A stretch of 53,577 nt of DNA from Myxococcales bacterium (GTDB lineage Bacteria; Myxococcota; Myxococcia; Myxococcales; Anaeromyxobacteraceae), in NCBI GenBank assembly GCA_021806645.1, contig JAJZQX010000020.1, positions 1 to 53,577 of the forward strand, given 5' to 3'. The position numbers and the translations under genes were made by a program. Under the pieces are notes generated by a model, which saw only the letters and a list, made by a program, of their open reading frames with translations, searched no databases and was not told the DNA's origin. Below, in pieces: positions 8,770-16,370 of the stretch (position 1 is its first letter; each line of letters begins with the position of its first letter).

Positions 8770-10014
8770 CTAGCCGTAGTCCTTCTCCTCCAGCTGGTCG
8801 GCCGAGACGGCGTCCAGCTCGTGGTCGCGCGTTCGCGCCTCGGCCTTGGCCTTCCGGTGGGCCCGGTACCACTCGCTGGCGGTGATCATCGACATCACCT
8901 CGTTGGTGCCGGTCCAGATCGAGGCCAGCCGCAGGTCGCGGACGATCCGCTCCAGCGGGAAGACGTCGGTGTAGCCGATGCCGCCCATGACCTGCATGGC
9001 GTGGTGGGCCGCCTGCTGGCAGGACTCGGTCGCGAACTTCTTGGTCTCCGAGACCAGGCGCCGGATGGTGGCCCGGTCGGCGCCCTGGTCCACCGCGCGG
9101 CTGGTGACGTCCACCATGGCGCGCGCCGCGTCGAGGAGCGTGGCCGCCTCCGCCACCTGGAAGGAGACGCCCTGGAACTGGTGGATGGGCTGGCCGAAGG
9201 CCTTGCGCTTGAGCGTGTAGCCGGTGGCGATCTCCAGGGCCGGGCGCGCCGCCCCGATGGTCATGGCCGCCGTGCCGAGCCGCTCCGGGATCATCATGGT
9301 GTCGAAGATCGCGGCGCCGCCGTGCAGCTGGCCGAGCAGGTTCTCCTTGGGCACCACCACGTCGCGGAAGACGATCCGGCCGGCGCCCCCACCCCGGCAG
9401 CCCATCAGGCCGTAGAGGTACCTGGTCTCCACGCCCGGGCCGCGGTCCACGACGAGGGCGCTGATCCCCTCCTGCGGCTTGGCCGCCGGGTCGGTCCGGG
9501 CGTAGACCAGGAAGTAGTCGGCCGCGTCGGCCCCCACGATGAAGCGCTTCTGGCCGTTGAGGAGGAAGTGATCGCCCCGGTCCTCGGCCACGGTGGTGGT
9601 GCCGAAGAAGTCCGAGCCGCCCCGGGGCTCGGTGAGGCACTCGGCGGCGAAGAGCTCGCCGCGCAGCAGCGGCTTCACGTACCGCTCGCGCTGGGCGTCG
9701 GTGCCGTGCAGGACGATGGCGTCGCAGACCAGCTCCGCCCCCACCCCGAAGACGCAGGCGAACATGTAGCCGAGCGTCCCCACCTCCTCCATCACCATGC
9801 TGGTGGAGACCCAGTCCATGTCCCGCCCGCCCCAGCGGCGCGGGTAGCGCACGCCCATCAGGCCGCGCCGGCCCGCCTCCTGCAAGAACGCCTTGGGGAA
9901 GCGGAGCTTGTCCTGGTCCATGTCCAGGATCATCTGGCGGGGGACCCAGCGCACCAGGTCGCGCACCTCGTCGCGCAGGGCCCGTTGCTCCTTGGTCAGC
10001 AGGAAATCGAACAT
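8770..10014 (-). CDS. Acyl-CoA dehydrogenase, second copy in the locus
   Basis: An acyl-CoA dehydrogenase of 414 residues, clearly diverged from the copy at 5736-6881. Flavin/substrate motifs are CLTEPRGGSDFFG (about 126) and RKAFGQPIHQF. The C-terminal motif IWTGTNEV has Thr where medium-chain enzymes have the catalytic Glu; Glu244 in MIPERLGTA is the likely base. A charged tail of about 30 residues extends past the usual end. It is followed with overlap or close spacing by the TetR gene, and the palindrome at 10067-10088 lies 52 bp upstream, so dehydrogenase plus regulator form a separate transcription unit. It could act on the same pathway at a different chain length. Confidence 0.88.
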   Translation of the reverse strand: MFDFLLTKEQRALRDEVRDLVRWVPRQMILDMDQDKLRFPKAFLQEAGRRGLMGVRYPRRWGGRDMDWVSTSMVMEEVGTLGYMFACVFGVGAELVCDAIVLHGTDAQRERYVKPLLRGELFAAECLTEPRGGSDFFGTTTVAEDRGDHFLLNGQKRFIVGADAADYFLVYARTDPAAKPQEGISALVVDRGPGVETRYLYGLMGCRGGGAGRIVFRDVVVPKENLLGQLHGGAAIFDTMMIPERLGTAAMTIGAARPALEIATGYTLKRKAFGQPIHQFQGVSFQVAEAATLLDAARAMVDVTSRAVDQGADRATIRRLVSETKKFATESCQQAAHHAMQVMGGIGYTDVFPLERIVRDLRLASIWTGTNEVMSMITASEWYRAHRKAKAEARTRDHELDAVSADQLEEKDYG

Positions 10015-10066
10015 GGAATCCTCCGGGGCCGCGGACTCGAGGCGGCGACTCTAGGAAGCGGACGAG

Positions 10067-10088
10067 AAACCGTCAAGGCTGACGGTTT
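10067..10088. promoter_or_regulatory. Perfect inverted repeat, candidate operator upstream of the ACAD-TetR unit
   Basis: AAACCGTCA (10067-10075) and TGACGGTTT (10080-10088) are exact reverse complements with spacer AGGC. The repeat lies between the divergent starts of the dehydrogenase (10014) and the ferredoxin-like gene (10180), 52 bp upstream of the former. Its geometry (4-nt spacer, A/T-rich ends) matches the 8125-8150 palindrome, but the half-site sequence differs, so it may belong to a second TetR-type regulator. It could also be a stem-loop in the leader of the dehydrogenase mRNA. Confidence 0.5.
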
Positions 10089-10179
10089 GTTGCGGCGCCA
10101 GGGCCGCCGCCCCTGCAAGCGGACTTTGACACCGGGGCCCCCTTTCAAGTGGCCGCGCCACGGTGGGATAACGCGCTCC

Positions 10180-10959
10180 ATGCTCAGGAAGGTCGTGCAG
10201 ATCGACGAGGCGAAGTGCGACGGCTGTGGCCAGTGCGTCAACTCCTGCGCCGAGGGGGCCATCGCGCTGGTCGGCGGCAAGGCTCGCCTGGTCTCCGACG
10301 TCTACTGCGACGGGCTGGGCGCCTGTCTGGGCGAGTGCCCGCAGGGCGCCATCACGGTCGAGGAGCGCGAGGCGGCCGGCTTCGACGAGGCGGCGGTCGG
10401 CGAGCACCTGAAGCGGCTCGGCCGCGCGCCGCCGCCACACGCCTCTTCGCAGGCCTCCGCCCCCGCGCCCCACGCGCACGGTCACGCCGGCTGCCCCGGC
10501 TCGGCGCCCCGCGAGCTGCCGCGCCGCGGTCTCTCCGTGGTGGCGGACGCCCCCGGCCCGGCCGCCGCGCCGGCCCCACGCCAGGGCGGCTCGACGCTCG
10601 GCCACTGGCCGGTGCAGCTGAGGCTGGTGCCGGCTGGCGCCCCGTGGCTCTCCGGCGCCGACCTGCTGGTGGCGGCCGACTGCGTCCCGTTCGCCTACGC
10701 CGACTTCCACGCCGACTTCCTGGCCGGCAGGAAGGTGCTGGTCGGCTGCCCCAAGCTCGACGACAACCAGGCCTACGCCGCCAAGCTGGCCGACCTCTTC
10801 GGCCGCCAAGACGTCCGCTCGGTGACCGTGATCCGGATGGAGGTGCCCTGCTGTGGCGGCCTCTCCTGGGCCGCGCGCGAGGGGCTGGCCAGGAGCGGCA
10901 AGCAGGTGCCGTTGCGCGACGTGGTGATCGGCGTCGACGGTGGCGTGCGACAGGGCTAG
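10180..10959 (+). CDS. 4Fe-4S ferredoxin-like protein with conserved cysteine C-terminal domain
   Basis: The product has 259 residues. The N-terminal 60 residues are a bacterial-type ferredoxin fold: Cys13, 16, 19 and 23 (CDGCGQCVNSC), then Cys43, 49 and 53 in YCDGLGACLGECP, where Leu replaces the expected fourth Cys. Leu at this place is typical of a family common in anaerobes (from memory). After a His/Ala/Pro-rich linker (HAHGHAGCPGS) comes a conserved domain with LLVAADCVPFAYADFH, GCPKLDD and VPCCGGLSWAA. The biochemical role of this family is not known to me; electron transfer under anoxia is inferred. It diverges from the dehydrogenase and overlaps the next gene by 20 bp. Confidence 0.85.
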   Translation: MLRKVVQIDEAKCDGCGQCVNSCAEGAIALVGGKARLVSDVYCDGLGACLGECPQGAITVEEREAAGFDEAAVGEHLKRLGRAPPPHASSQASAPAPHAHGHAGCPGSAPRELPRRGLSVVADAPGPAAAPAPRQGGSTLGHWPVQLRLVPAGAPWLSGADLLVAADCVPFAYADFHADFLAGRKVLVGCPKLDDNQAYAAKLADLFGRQDVRSVTVIRMEVPCCGGLSWAAREGLARSGKQVPLRDVVIGVDGGVRQG

Positions 10960-11425
10960 GTTCACGGGCCTGAGCGCCCGGGTCCTCCAGTTCGGCCTCG
11001 ACGAGCTGCGCGCCGCCTTCGGACGCCACGCCGCGCCCGGGGCCGACCCTCGCCACGACACCGCCCCGTTCCGCGCCTTCCGCACCGCGCTCCTCGACGC
11101 CGCGGCGCGCGCCGCGGTCCGCCCCTGCGACCTCACCATGGCCTGGGCCGGCACCTTCAACGAGTACCGGCTGCTGGTCTCCGTCGAGCCGCCCGACGCC
11201 CTGCCCGGCCTCGACCTCTCCGGCGTCTGCGCCGTCGAGCACGACGCGGTCGCGCCGGCGCGCCCGGATCGGTATCCTCTCGCCCACGTCGAGCCGGGCC
11301 ACGCCACGGTGGCGCGCGCGGCCGACGGCACCACCCACCAGGCGCCCTTCGGGGCCGCCACCGGCCACTTCGGTGCGCCGGGGATTCGGAGGCTCAAGTG
11401 CCCCGCCCCAGGCAAGATGGCGTGA
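10940..11425 (+). CDS. Unrecognised protein overlapping the ferredoxin gene
   Basis: A frame of 161 residues from a GTG at 10940. It has the strong GC3 bias of real genes and balanced amino-acid composition (FRAFRTALLDAAARAAVRP, then WAGTFNEYRLLVSVEPPD), so I regard it as coding. No family was recognised. The start overlaps the 3' end of the ferredoxin-like gene by 20 bp, suggesting translational coupling and a shared function. The last nine residues (KCPAPGKMA) and the stop codon come from the left arm of the palindromic repeat at 11397-11575, so the original C-terminus may have been replaced when that element arrived. Confidence 0.6.
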   Translation: MACDRARFTGLSARVLQFGLDELRAAFGRHAAPGADPRHDTAPFRAFRTALLDAAARAAVRPCDLTMAWAGTFNEYRLLVSVEPPDALPGLDLSGVCAVEHDAVAPARPDRYPLAHVEPGHATVARAADGTTHQAPFGAATGHFGAPGIRRLKCPAPGKMA

Positions 11426-11575
11426 CGAGAGCGTCGAGACCGAAGCGAGGCGTGCGCCCGAGGAGTGAGCAGCGGAAGCGTGGCAGCGCTACGCTGAGCA
11501 GCGGAAAGACGAGGCCGCTCGCCGCAGCGAGAGGATCGGCGCTCGCAGCAGGCATCTTGCCTGGGAAGGGGCACT
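11397..11575. repeat. 179-bp palindromic mini-element (MITE/REP-like) with 23-bp terminal inverted repeats
   Basis: The left arm (11397-11419, AGTGCCCCG...CAAGATG) and the right arm (11553-11575) are inverted copies matching at about 21 of 23 positions. A third copy of the arm occurs alone at 44585-44607, which shows a dispersed family. The interior contains two direct copies of GAGCAGCGGAA (around 11467 and 11498), smaller inverted segments, and no ORF. The element begins inside the end of the preceding gene and finishes 2 bp before the ATG of the quinone oxidoreductase; its right arm provides the only purine-rich stretch (AAGGGG) in ribosome-binding position. No obvious target duplication was seen. 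Confidence 0.65.
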
Positions 11576-11577
11576 AG

Positions 11578-12564
11578 ATGAAGGCGGTCCGGTTCACCGG
11601 CAAGGGCGGTCCCGAGGTGGTGGAGCTGGCGGAGGTCGTGGCGCCCCGGCCGGCGCGCGGCGAGGTGCTGGTGCGCGTCAGGGCCGCCGCCATGAACCGG
11701 GCGGATCTCCTGCAGCGGCGCGGACTCTACCCGCCGCCGCCCGGCTTCCGCGAGGACATCCCCGGGCTGGAGCTGGCCGGCGAGATCGCCGAGCTGGGCG
11801 AGGCGGTGACCGGCTGGAAGGTGGGCGACCAGGTGATGGCCATCGCCGCCGGCGAGGCCCAGGCCGAGCTGGCGGTGGTCCACGAGCGGATGCTGCTGCG
11901 GGTCCCGGCCGGCATGTCGCTCACCGACGCCGGCGCGCTGCCCGAGGCCGGCCTGACCGCCCACGACGCCCTCTTCACCATCGGTGGGCTGCGCCCGGGT
12001 GCCACCGTGCTCGTCCACGCCGCCGGCTCGGGCGTGGCCACCGCCGCGCTCCAGATCGCGCGCGCCGCCGGAGCCCTCACCATCGGCACCAGCCGCACCG
12101 CCGACAAGCTGGAGAAGGCCCGGGCGCTCGGCCTCGACCACGGCCTCCTGGTCGGGAAGGAGGAGCCGAGGTTCGCCGAAGAGGTGAAGAAGCTGACCGG
12201 CCGGCGCGGCGCCGCCGTCATCCTCGACTTCGTGGGCGGGGCCTACGCCTCGGAGAACGTCGCCAGCCTGGCCCCGGGCGGGCGGATCGTGGTGATCGGC
12301 ACCATGGGCGGCCCCAAGGTCCAGCTCGACCTCGGCCTGCTGATGCGGGCCCGCGGCTCGATCCACGGCACCGTGCTCCGCCCGCGGCCGCTCGAGGAGA
12401 AGATCGCGGCGACACAGGCCTTCGGCCGCGACGTGCTGCCGCTCATCGCCGCCGGCAAGGTGAAGCCGGTGGTGGACGCGGTCCTCCCCGCCGCCCGGGC
12501 CCGCGAGGCGCACGAGCGGATGGAGAAGAACGACTCGTTCGGGAAGATCGTGCTGGCGTTCTAG
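11578..12564 (+). CDS. NADPH:quinone oxidoreductase, PIG3-like zinc-free MDR
   Basis: A zinc-independent medium-chain dehydrogenase/reductase of 328 residues. The N-terminus (MKAVRFTGKGGPEVVEL) and MNRADLLQRRGLYPPPPG identify the TP53I3/PIG3 quinone reductase group. The Rossmann motif is VHAAGSGVATAALQIA (about 142-157), and the structural-zinc cysteines of alcohol dehydrogenases are missing. These enzymes reduce quinones or reactive carbonyls with NADPH in the cytoplasm. The ATG follows the right arm of the palindromic element, which contributes AAGGGG seven nt upstream, so its translation signal may be element-derived. A hairpin and a small membrane-peptide gene follow. Confidence 0.88.
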   Translation: MKAVRFTGKGGPEVVELAEVVAPRPARGEVLVRVRAAAMNRADLLQRRGLYPPPPGFREDIPGLELAGEIAELGEAVTGWKVGDQVMAIAAGEAQAELAVVHERMLLRVPAGMSLTDAGALPEAGLTAHDALFTIGGLRPGATVLVHAAGSGVATAALQIARAAGALTIGTSRTADKLEKARALGLDHGLLVGKEEPRFAEEVKKLTGRRGAAVILDFVGGAYASENVASLAPGGRIVVIGTMGGPKVQLDLGLLMRARGSIHGTVLRPRPLEEKIAATQAFGRDVLPLIAAGKVKPVVDAVLPAARAREAHERMEKNDSFGKIVLAF

Positions 12565-12633
12565 CGCTGGAAGGCGGGCGAGCCGGGAGTCCCGATCCGG
12601 GCCGGTCACATCCGGACCAGAACGGTGTCTTCA

Positions 12634-12670
12634 CTCCTTGAAAGGGCGCGGTCGGCCCTCGATCAAGGAG
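12634..12670 (+). promoter_or_regulatory. Hairpin that encloses the ribosome binding site of the small peptide gene
   Basis: CTCCTTGA (12634-12641) pairs perfectly with TCAAGGAG (12663-12670), with an inner AGGGC/GCCCT pairing around a short loop. The 3' arm contains AAGGAG, the best Shine-Dalgarno for the ATG at 12677 (spacing 6). When folded, the hairpin would hide that site, so translation of the small peptide could be conditional. It could also act as a weak terminator for the quinone oxidoreductase gene, although no T-run follows. Confidence 0.55.
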
Positions 12671-12676
12671 CTGGAG

Positions 12677-12802
12677 ATGAACGCGAACGGAAAGCCGGTG
12701 CACTGGAACCCGAACCGCGTGCGCGACCTGGTGCTCGACATCGCCATCCCGCTGATCTTCGCGGTCCTCACCGCCGCCTTCTTCGTGCTCGCCTCGCTGT
12801 AG
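12677..12802 (+). CDS. Small single-pass membrane peptide, 41 residues
   Basis: An ATG preceded by AAGGAG (spacing 6) opens 41 codons ending at TAG 12800-12802. The peptide has a polar N-terminus (MNANGKPVHWNPNRVRDL) and one hydrophobic helix, VLDIAIPLIFAVLTAAFFVL, which should span the inner membrane. Third positions are GC-biased and the start signal is good, so I call it real despite its size. Function unknown. The stop abuts the stop of the convergent Rsm22-like gene with no spacer. The hairpin at 12634-12670 covers its ribosome binding site. Confidence 0.6.
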   Translation: MNANGKPVHWNPNRVRDLVLDIAIPLIFAVLTAAFFVLASL

Positions 12803-14029
12803 TCAGCTTGCCTGGATGGGGGCCCCCGTTCCGGCCACCGGCCTCCCCGCCTCCGCCAGCACCGTCACCCGCGAGGCGGCGCCGAGCGCCAGCCCGTCGC
12901 CGCGCGCCTCGACCCCCTCCAGCGCCACCACGTCGCCGCGCCGCAGCGTCTCGAAGCGCCGGTTGGCCTCGCCGACGTGCTTGTCCTGCAGCGCCAGCCC
13001 CTTGCGCCCGTCCGGACCGCAGCCCATGTAGCGGAGCCGCCCCTTGCCGGCGAGCGGCTCGGAGACGATGCGGAAGACCTGCCCCTGGCTGGCAGAGCCG
13101 TCGCCGGGGGCGCCGGCTGCCGGCGGCTCGGCCCACGGCTCCCCCGGCGGCGCCAGCACCAGGTAGCTCATCTTCACCGCCTCCTTGCGCAGGCCGGCGG
13201 CGCGACCGATCTGCGCCACCAGCGGCGGCGGGTCGATGGCCCGCTCGGCGTGGCACCAGTCGCTCTCCTTCAGCAAGGCCGGGCAGCCGCCGCGAAAGAA
13301 GCATGGCGCCCGGACCGCGTGGCCGCTCGCCACCAGCAGGTCCCGCACCCGGAGCAGCGCCCGCGAGGTGTCTCGCAGCGCCGGCTCGATCACCACCAGC
13401 GATCCTCCGGGCGCCAGCGCGCGGGCCGCCTCGGCGAGCAGCGCGGCGCGCTTCGGCTCGGCGCCGTCGCCCTTCCAGAGCTCGTTGACGACGTGGCCGA
13501 GCGTGATGAGGTCGGGCGCGCGTCCACCGGTCAGCTCGGCCAGCGGCTTGCCGTGGGTCGGGTTCCACTCCCGTGTCGAGAGCGGCTCTCCGGAGAGACG
13601 CGCCAGCTCCCGCGCGGCCGAGAGCGCCTGCTTGGCCCGGTCGCAGGCCGTCACCTCGGCCGCCCCGGCGTCGAGCGCCGCGAAGGCCAGCGGCCCGGGA
13701 CCGCTGCCAAGGTCGAGCACGGTGCGTGGGCGCCGGGGCAGCTCGGAGAGGACGCCGCGGGCCTGCAGGTAGGAGATCGGCCAGTAGAAGAGCAGGTAGG
13801 CGCCGAGCAGCCGCTCGTCGTCGAGATACCGGGCGCCCGCCAGCTCCCGCTCCCGGGTCAGCCCGGTGGAGAGGCGGATCACCGCGTCTCCCACCTCGCG
13901 GAGCTCGCCGGGCAGGAGCCCGTCGGTGGGCGGTCGAGGGCCGCCGCGGCCGGGAGCGCGGCGCGCGGCGCGCCAGGTGGCGAGGAGGCGGGGGATCCAG
14001 GCGTTCAGGTCGTCGGCGGGCGTGCCCAC
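12803..14029 (-). CDS. Rsm22-family rRNA methyltransferase-like protein
   Basis: The protein has 408 residues from the GTG at 14029 (the frame is open further upstream but not conserved-looking). A SAM-binding motif VLDLGSGPGPLAFAALDAG sits at about 104-122. Rsm22/METTL17 proteins associate with the small ribosomal subunit. Four cysteines, C243-x5-C249-x9-C259 and C337, occupy the places of the 4Fe-4S ligands described for METTL17. A small OB-like tail (residues 355-400) follows. No Shine-Dalgarno is evident before the GTG, so the start is provisional. It converges on the small peptide gene with zero spacing. Confidence 0.8.
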   Translation of the reverse strand: MGTPADDLNAWIPRLLATWRAARRAPGRGGPRPPTDGLLPGELREVGDAVIRLSTGLTRERELAGARYLDDERLLGAYLLFYWPISYLQARGVLSELPRRPRTVLDLGSGPGPLAFAALDAGAAEVTACDRAKQALSAARELARLSGEPLSTREWNPTHGKPLAELTGGRAPDLITLGHVVNELWKGDGAEPKRAALLAEAARALAPGGSLVVIEPALRDTSRALLRVRDLLVASGHAVRAPCFFRGGCPALLKESDWCHAERAIDPPPLVAQIGRAAGLRKEAVKMSYLVLAPPGEPWAEPPAAGAPGDGSASQGQVFRIVSEPLAGKGRLRYMGCGPDGRKGLALQDKHVGEANRRFETLRRGDVVALEGVEARGDGLALGAASRVTVLAEAGRPVAGTGAPIQAS

Positions 14030-14187
14030 GGAGGGAGTCCTAGCACGGCCTCGCCCGCCCGGGTTCCCCCGCCCGGCTCGGCGAGCCGCGCCGGAGCGGT
14101 GGGCCGGTGGCCCGCCAGGCGCCCGGTTCCATGGGTTCCACCGAGGGAAACTGGCCGGCACCCCCGGAACGTGGTCTGATAGGCCAC

Positions 14188-14649
14188 ATGCCGACGAACC
14201 GGCCCAAGACCATTGCCACGAAAAAGCCCGTGGCCACGGCGCCTGCCGCGCGCCCCGACCCGATGAACGCACCGCTGACCGAGAAGCTGGACGTCAAGCC
14301 CGGCACCACCATCGTGGTGCTCGGCGCGCCGGCCGGCTACCGGCAGAAGCTCGGCCCACTCCCCGAGGGTGCCCGGTTGGTGAACGTGGTCCCGGCCGAG
14401 GCGGCCTTCGTCCACCTCTTCGCCCGCGACGGCGCCGCCCTCTCCTCGCGCCTCCGCGAGGTGTCGCCGCGCCTGACCGCCGACGCCACCGTCTGGATCA
14501 GCTTCCCCAAGGCCGACTCGGGCGCCGGCTCCGACCTGAGCCGCGAGAAGATCCGCGCGCTGGCCGGGCCGTTCGGCCTCGAGCCGGCCGCGGTGATCGC
14601 GCTCGACAATGTCTGGGCTGGGCTCCGCTTCAAGCGCGTCCCGAAGTAG
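14188..14649 (+). CDS. DUF3052-family protein
   Basis: The product has 153 residues from the ATG at 14188; a later ATG at 14263 is also possible. The core runs from LTEKLDVKPGTTIVVLGAPAG through VWISFPKADSGAGSDLS to ALDNVWAGLRFKRV, matching the DUF3052 pattern (an N-terminal GAP motif, a WxxxPK motif, and a final WxGLRF). Molecular function is not known. The N-terminal extension before residue 25 is Lys/Ala/Pro-rich and probably disordered. It is transcribed divergently from the Rsm22-like gene across 158 bp and converges on rnz with 33 bp between stops. Confidence 0.75.
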   Translation: MPTNRPKTIATKKPVATAPAARPDPMNAPLTEKLDVKPGTTIVVLGAPAGYRQKLGPLPEGARLVNVVPAEAAFVHLFARDGAALSSRLREVSPRLTADATVWISFPKADSGAGSDLSREKIRALAGPFGLEPAAVIALDNVWAGLRFKRVPK

Positions 14650-14682
14650 CCGGACCGATCCCGCACCGCCTGCCGGCCCGGC

Positions 14683-15597
14683 CTACCCGGGCAGCGGCAG
14701 CTCCACCACCAGCCCGTCGCTGGCCACGTCCACGGCGCCGAACTCGGCGCGGGCCTGCGTGAGCAGCGTGGCGGTGTCCTTGTCGTAGCGGGTGGAGAGG
14801 TGCGTGAGCAGCAGCCTCGCCACCCCCGCCTGGCGCGCCACCCTGGCCGCCTCGCGCGCCGTGGAGTGCAGGGTCTCGACCGCGCGGGCCGCCTCGGCGT
14901 CTCCGAAGGTCGAGTCGTGGACCAGCAGGTCGGCGCCGGCCGCCGCCGCCACCGTCGCGGCGCACGGCCGGGTGTCGCCGGTGACCACGACCTTGCGGCC
15001 ACGCCGCGCCCCATCCACGACCTGGGCCGGCTCGACGCGCCGCCCGTCGGGCAGCGTCACCGCCCGCCCGTGCTGCAACTCGCCGAAGAGCGGTCCCGGC
15101 GGCACCCCCAGGGCCAGGGCCCGCTCCAGGTGGAAGAGACCGGGCCGCTCGTCCTCCTCCAGCGCCCAGCCACAGGAGGCCAGCTTGTGCTCGGTCGCGA
15201 AGGTCACCAGCCGGCATCCGTCGCGGCGCACCTCGTCGCCCGGCGTCACCTCGTGGATGCGCACCTCGAAGGTCAGCTTCTCAACGCCGGCGAAGAGCAT
15301 GGTGTCGAGCAGCTTGCGGGCCGGGCGCGGACCGTAGAGATCGAGCGGCTCGGTCCGCCCCTGCATGGAGAGGGTCCGCAGGAAGCCGATGGCGCCGAGG
15401 TAGTGATCGGCGTGGAAGTGGGTGAAGCAGATGGCGGCCACGTCGAAGCCGGTGCCGAAGCGGATCATCTGCCGCTGCGTCCCCTCCCCGCAGTCGACGA
15501 GGAAGAGCTCCCGCTCCCGGCGCAGCGCGTGGCCGGTCAGGTTCCGCCCGATGGTGGGCTGGGCGGCCGAGGTGCCGAGGAAGGTGAGCCGGAGCAT
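14683..15597 (-). CDS. rnz: Ribonuclease Z
   Basis: A metallo-beta-lactamase-fold endoribonuclease of 304 residues that trims tRNA 3' ends. Zinc ligands are visible in THFHADH (His60, His62, Asp64, His65), in VVVTGDTRPC (Asp) and in the C-terminal LLLTHLSTRY (His). The N-terminus LTFLGTSAAQPTIGRN is characteristic of RNase Z/ElaC. Length is normal for the bacterial short form. It lies 31 bp upstream of nothing on its strand but follows the transaldolase gene by 31 bp, so both may be cotranscribed. Confidence 0.92.
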   Translation of the reverse strand: MLRLTFLGTSAAQPTIGRNLTGHALRRERELFLVDCGEGTQRQMIRFGTGFDVAAICFTHFHADHYLGAIGFLRTLSMQGRTEPLDLYGPRPARKLLDTMLFAGVEKLTFEVRIHEVTPGDEVRRDGCRLVTFATEHKLASCGWALEEDERPGLFHLERALALGVPPGPLFGELQHGRAVTLPDGRRVEPAQVVDGARRGRKVVVTGDTRPCAATVAAAAGADLLVHDSTFGDAEAARAVETLHSTAREAARVARQAGVARLLLTHLSTRYDKDTATLLTQARAEFGAVDVASDGLVVELPLPG

Positions 15598-15628
15598 GGC
15601 TACCGCGAGCGGTCTTGCGCCGCGGCGC

Positions 15629-16276
15629 CTAGGCCTTGGGGACCTTCTCCCAGTCGGCCAGGAACTGCTTCAGCCCCTTGTCGGTGAGCGGGTGCTGGGC
15701 CAGCTGCTCGATCACCTTGTACGGGATGGTGGCGACGTCGGCGCCGATCCGGGCCGACCGCAGGACGTGGACGGGGTGGCGCACGCTCGCCACCAGCACC
15801 TGCGTCTTGAACTGGTAGTTCGTGTAGATCTCGACGATCTGCTCGATGAGCTGCATGCCGTCCTCGGAGACGTCGTCGAGCCGGCCGACGAAGGGCGAGA
15901 TGTAGGTGGCCCCGGCCTTGGCCGCCAGCAGCGCCTGCACCGCCGAGAAGCAGAGGGTGACGTTGGTCTTGACCCCCCTGGCGGTGAGCAGCTTGACCGC
16001 CTTCAGCCCCTCGATGATGAGCGGGATCTTGACGACGATGTCGGGGCCGAAGGCGGTGAGGTGCTCGGCCTCCTTGAGCATGCCGTCACAGTCAACCGCC
16101 GTGACCTCGGCGCTGATGGGGCCGGGCTTGAGCGCCACGATCTCCTTCAACACGTCGTCGAACTTCCGGCCGGTCTTGGCCACCAGCGACGGGTTGGTGG
16201 TGACGCCGTCACACAGCCCGAGGGCGAGGGCCTTCTTGATCTCGCCGAGGTCCGCCGAGTCGATGAAGAACTTCAT
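15629..16276 (-). CDS. tal: Transaldolase, short TalC/FSA type
   Basis: The protein has 215 residues, from the ATG at 16276 ([13 protein letters not shown]). A TIM-barrel class I aldolase of the small transaldolase/fructose-6-phosphate aldolase group: VTTNPSLV near residue 25 and the Schiff-base Lys83 in DIVVKIPLI. It exchanges a dihydroxyacetone unit between sugar phosphates in the non-oxidative pentose phosphate pathway; FSA-type cleavage cannot be excluded. A frame extension upstream of the ATG has no support. It diverges from kdsD across 94 bp and precedes rnz by 31 bp. Confidence 0.9.
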   Translation of the reverse strand: MKFFIDSADLGEIKKALALGLCDGVTTNPSLVAKTGRKFDDVLKEIVALKPGPISAEVTAVDCDGMLKEAEHLTAFGPDIVVKIPLIIEGLKAVKLLTARGVKTNVTLCFSAVQALLAAKAGATYISPFVGRLDDVSEDGMQLIEQIVEIYTNYQFKTQVLVASVRHPVHVLRSARIGADVATIPYKVIEQLAQHPLTDKGLKQFLADWEKVPKA

Positions 16277-16370
16277 CTGGGAATTCTCCGGAAGGGTTGG
16301 GAAGGCTTGGCCATAGCGCACCGGCCAGGGCGCCCGCAAGCACTCGCCAGCGTGACATACTGCGCGCCGC

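Noticed and set aside
10126-10131. TTGACA as a -35 box for the ferredoxin-like gene
   Set aside because: No -10-like hexamer occurs 16-18 nt downstream; the only A/T stretch is about 36 nt away.
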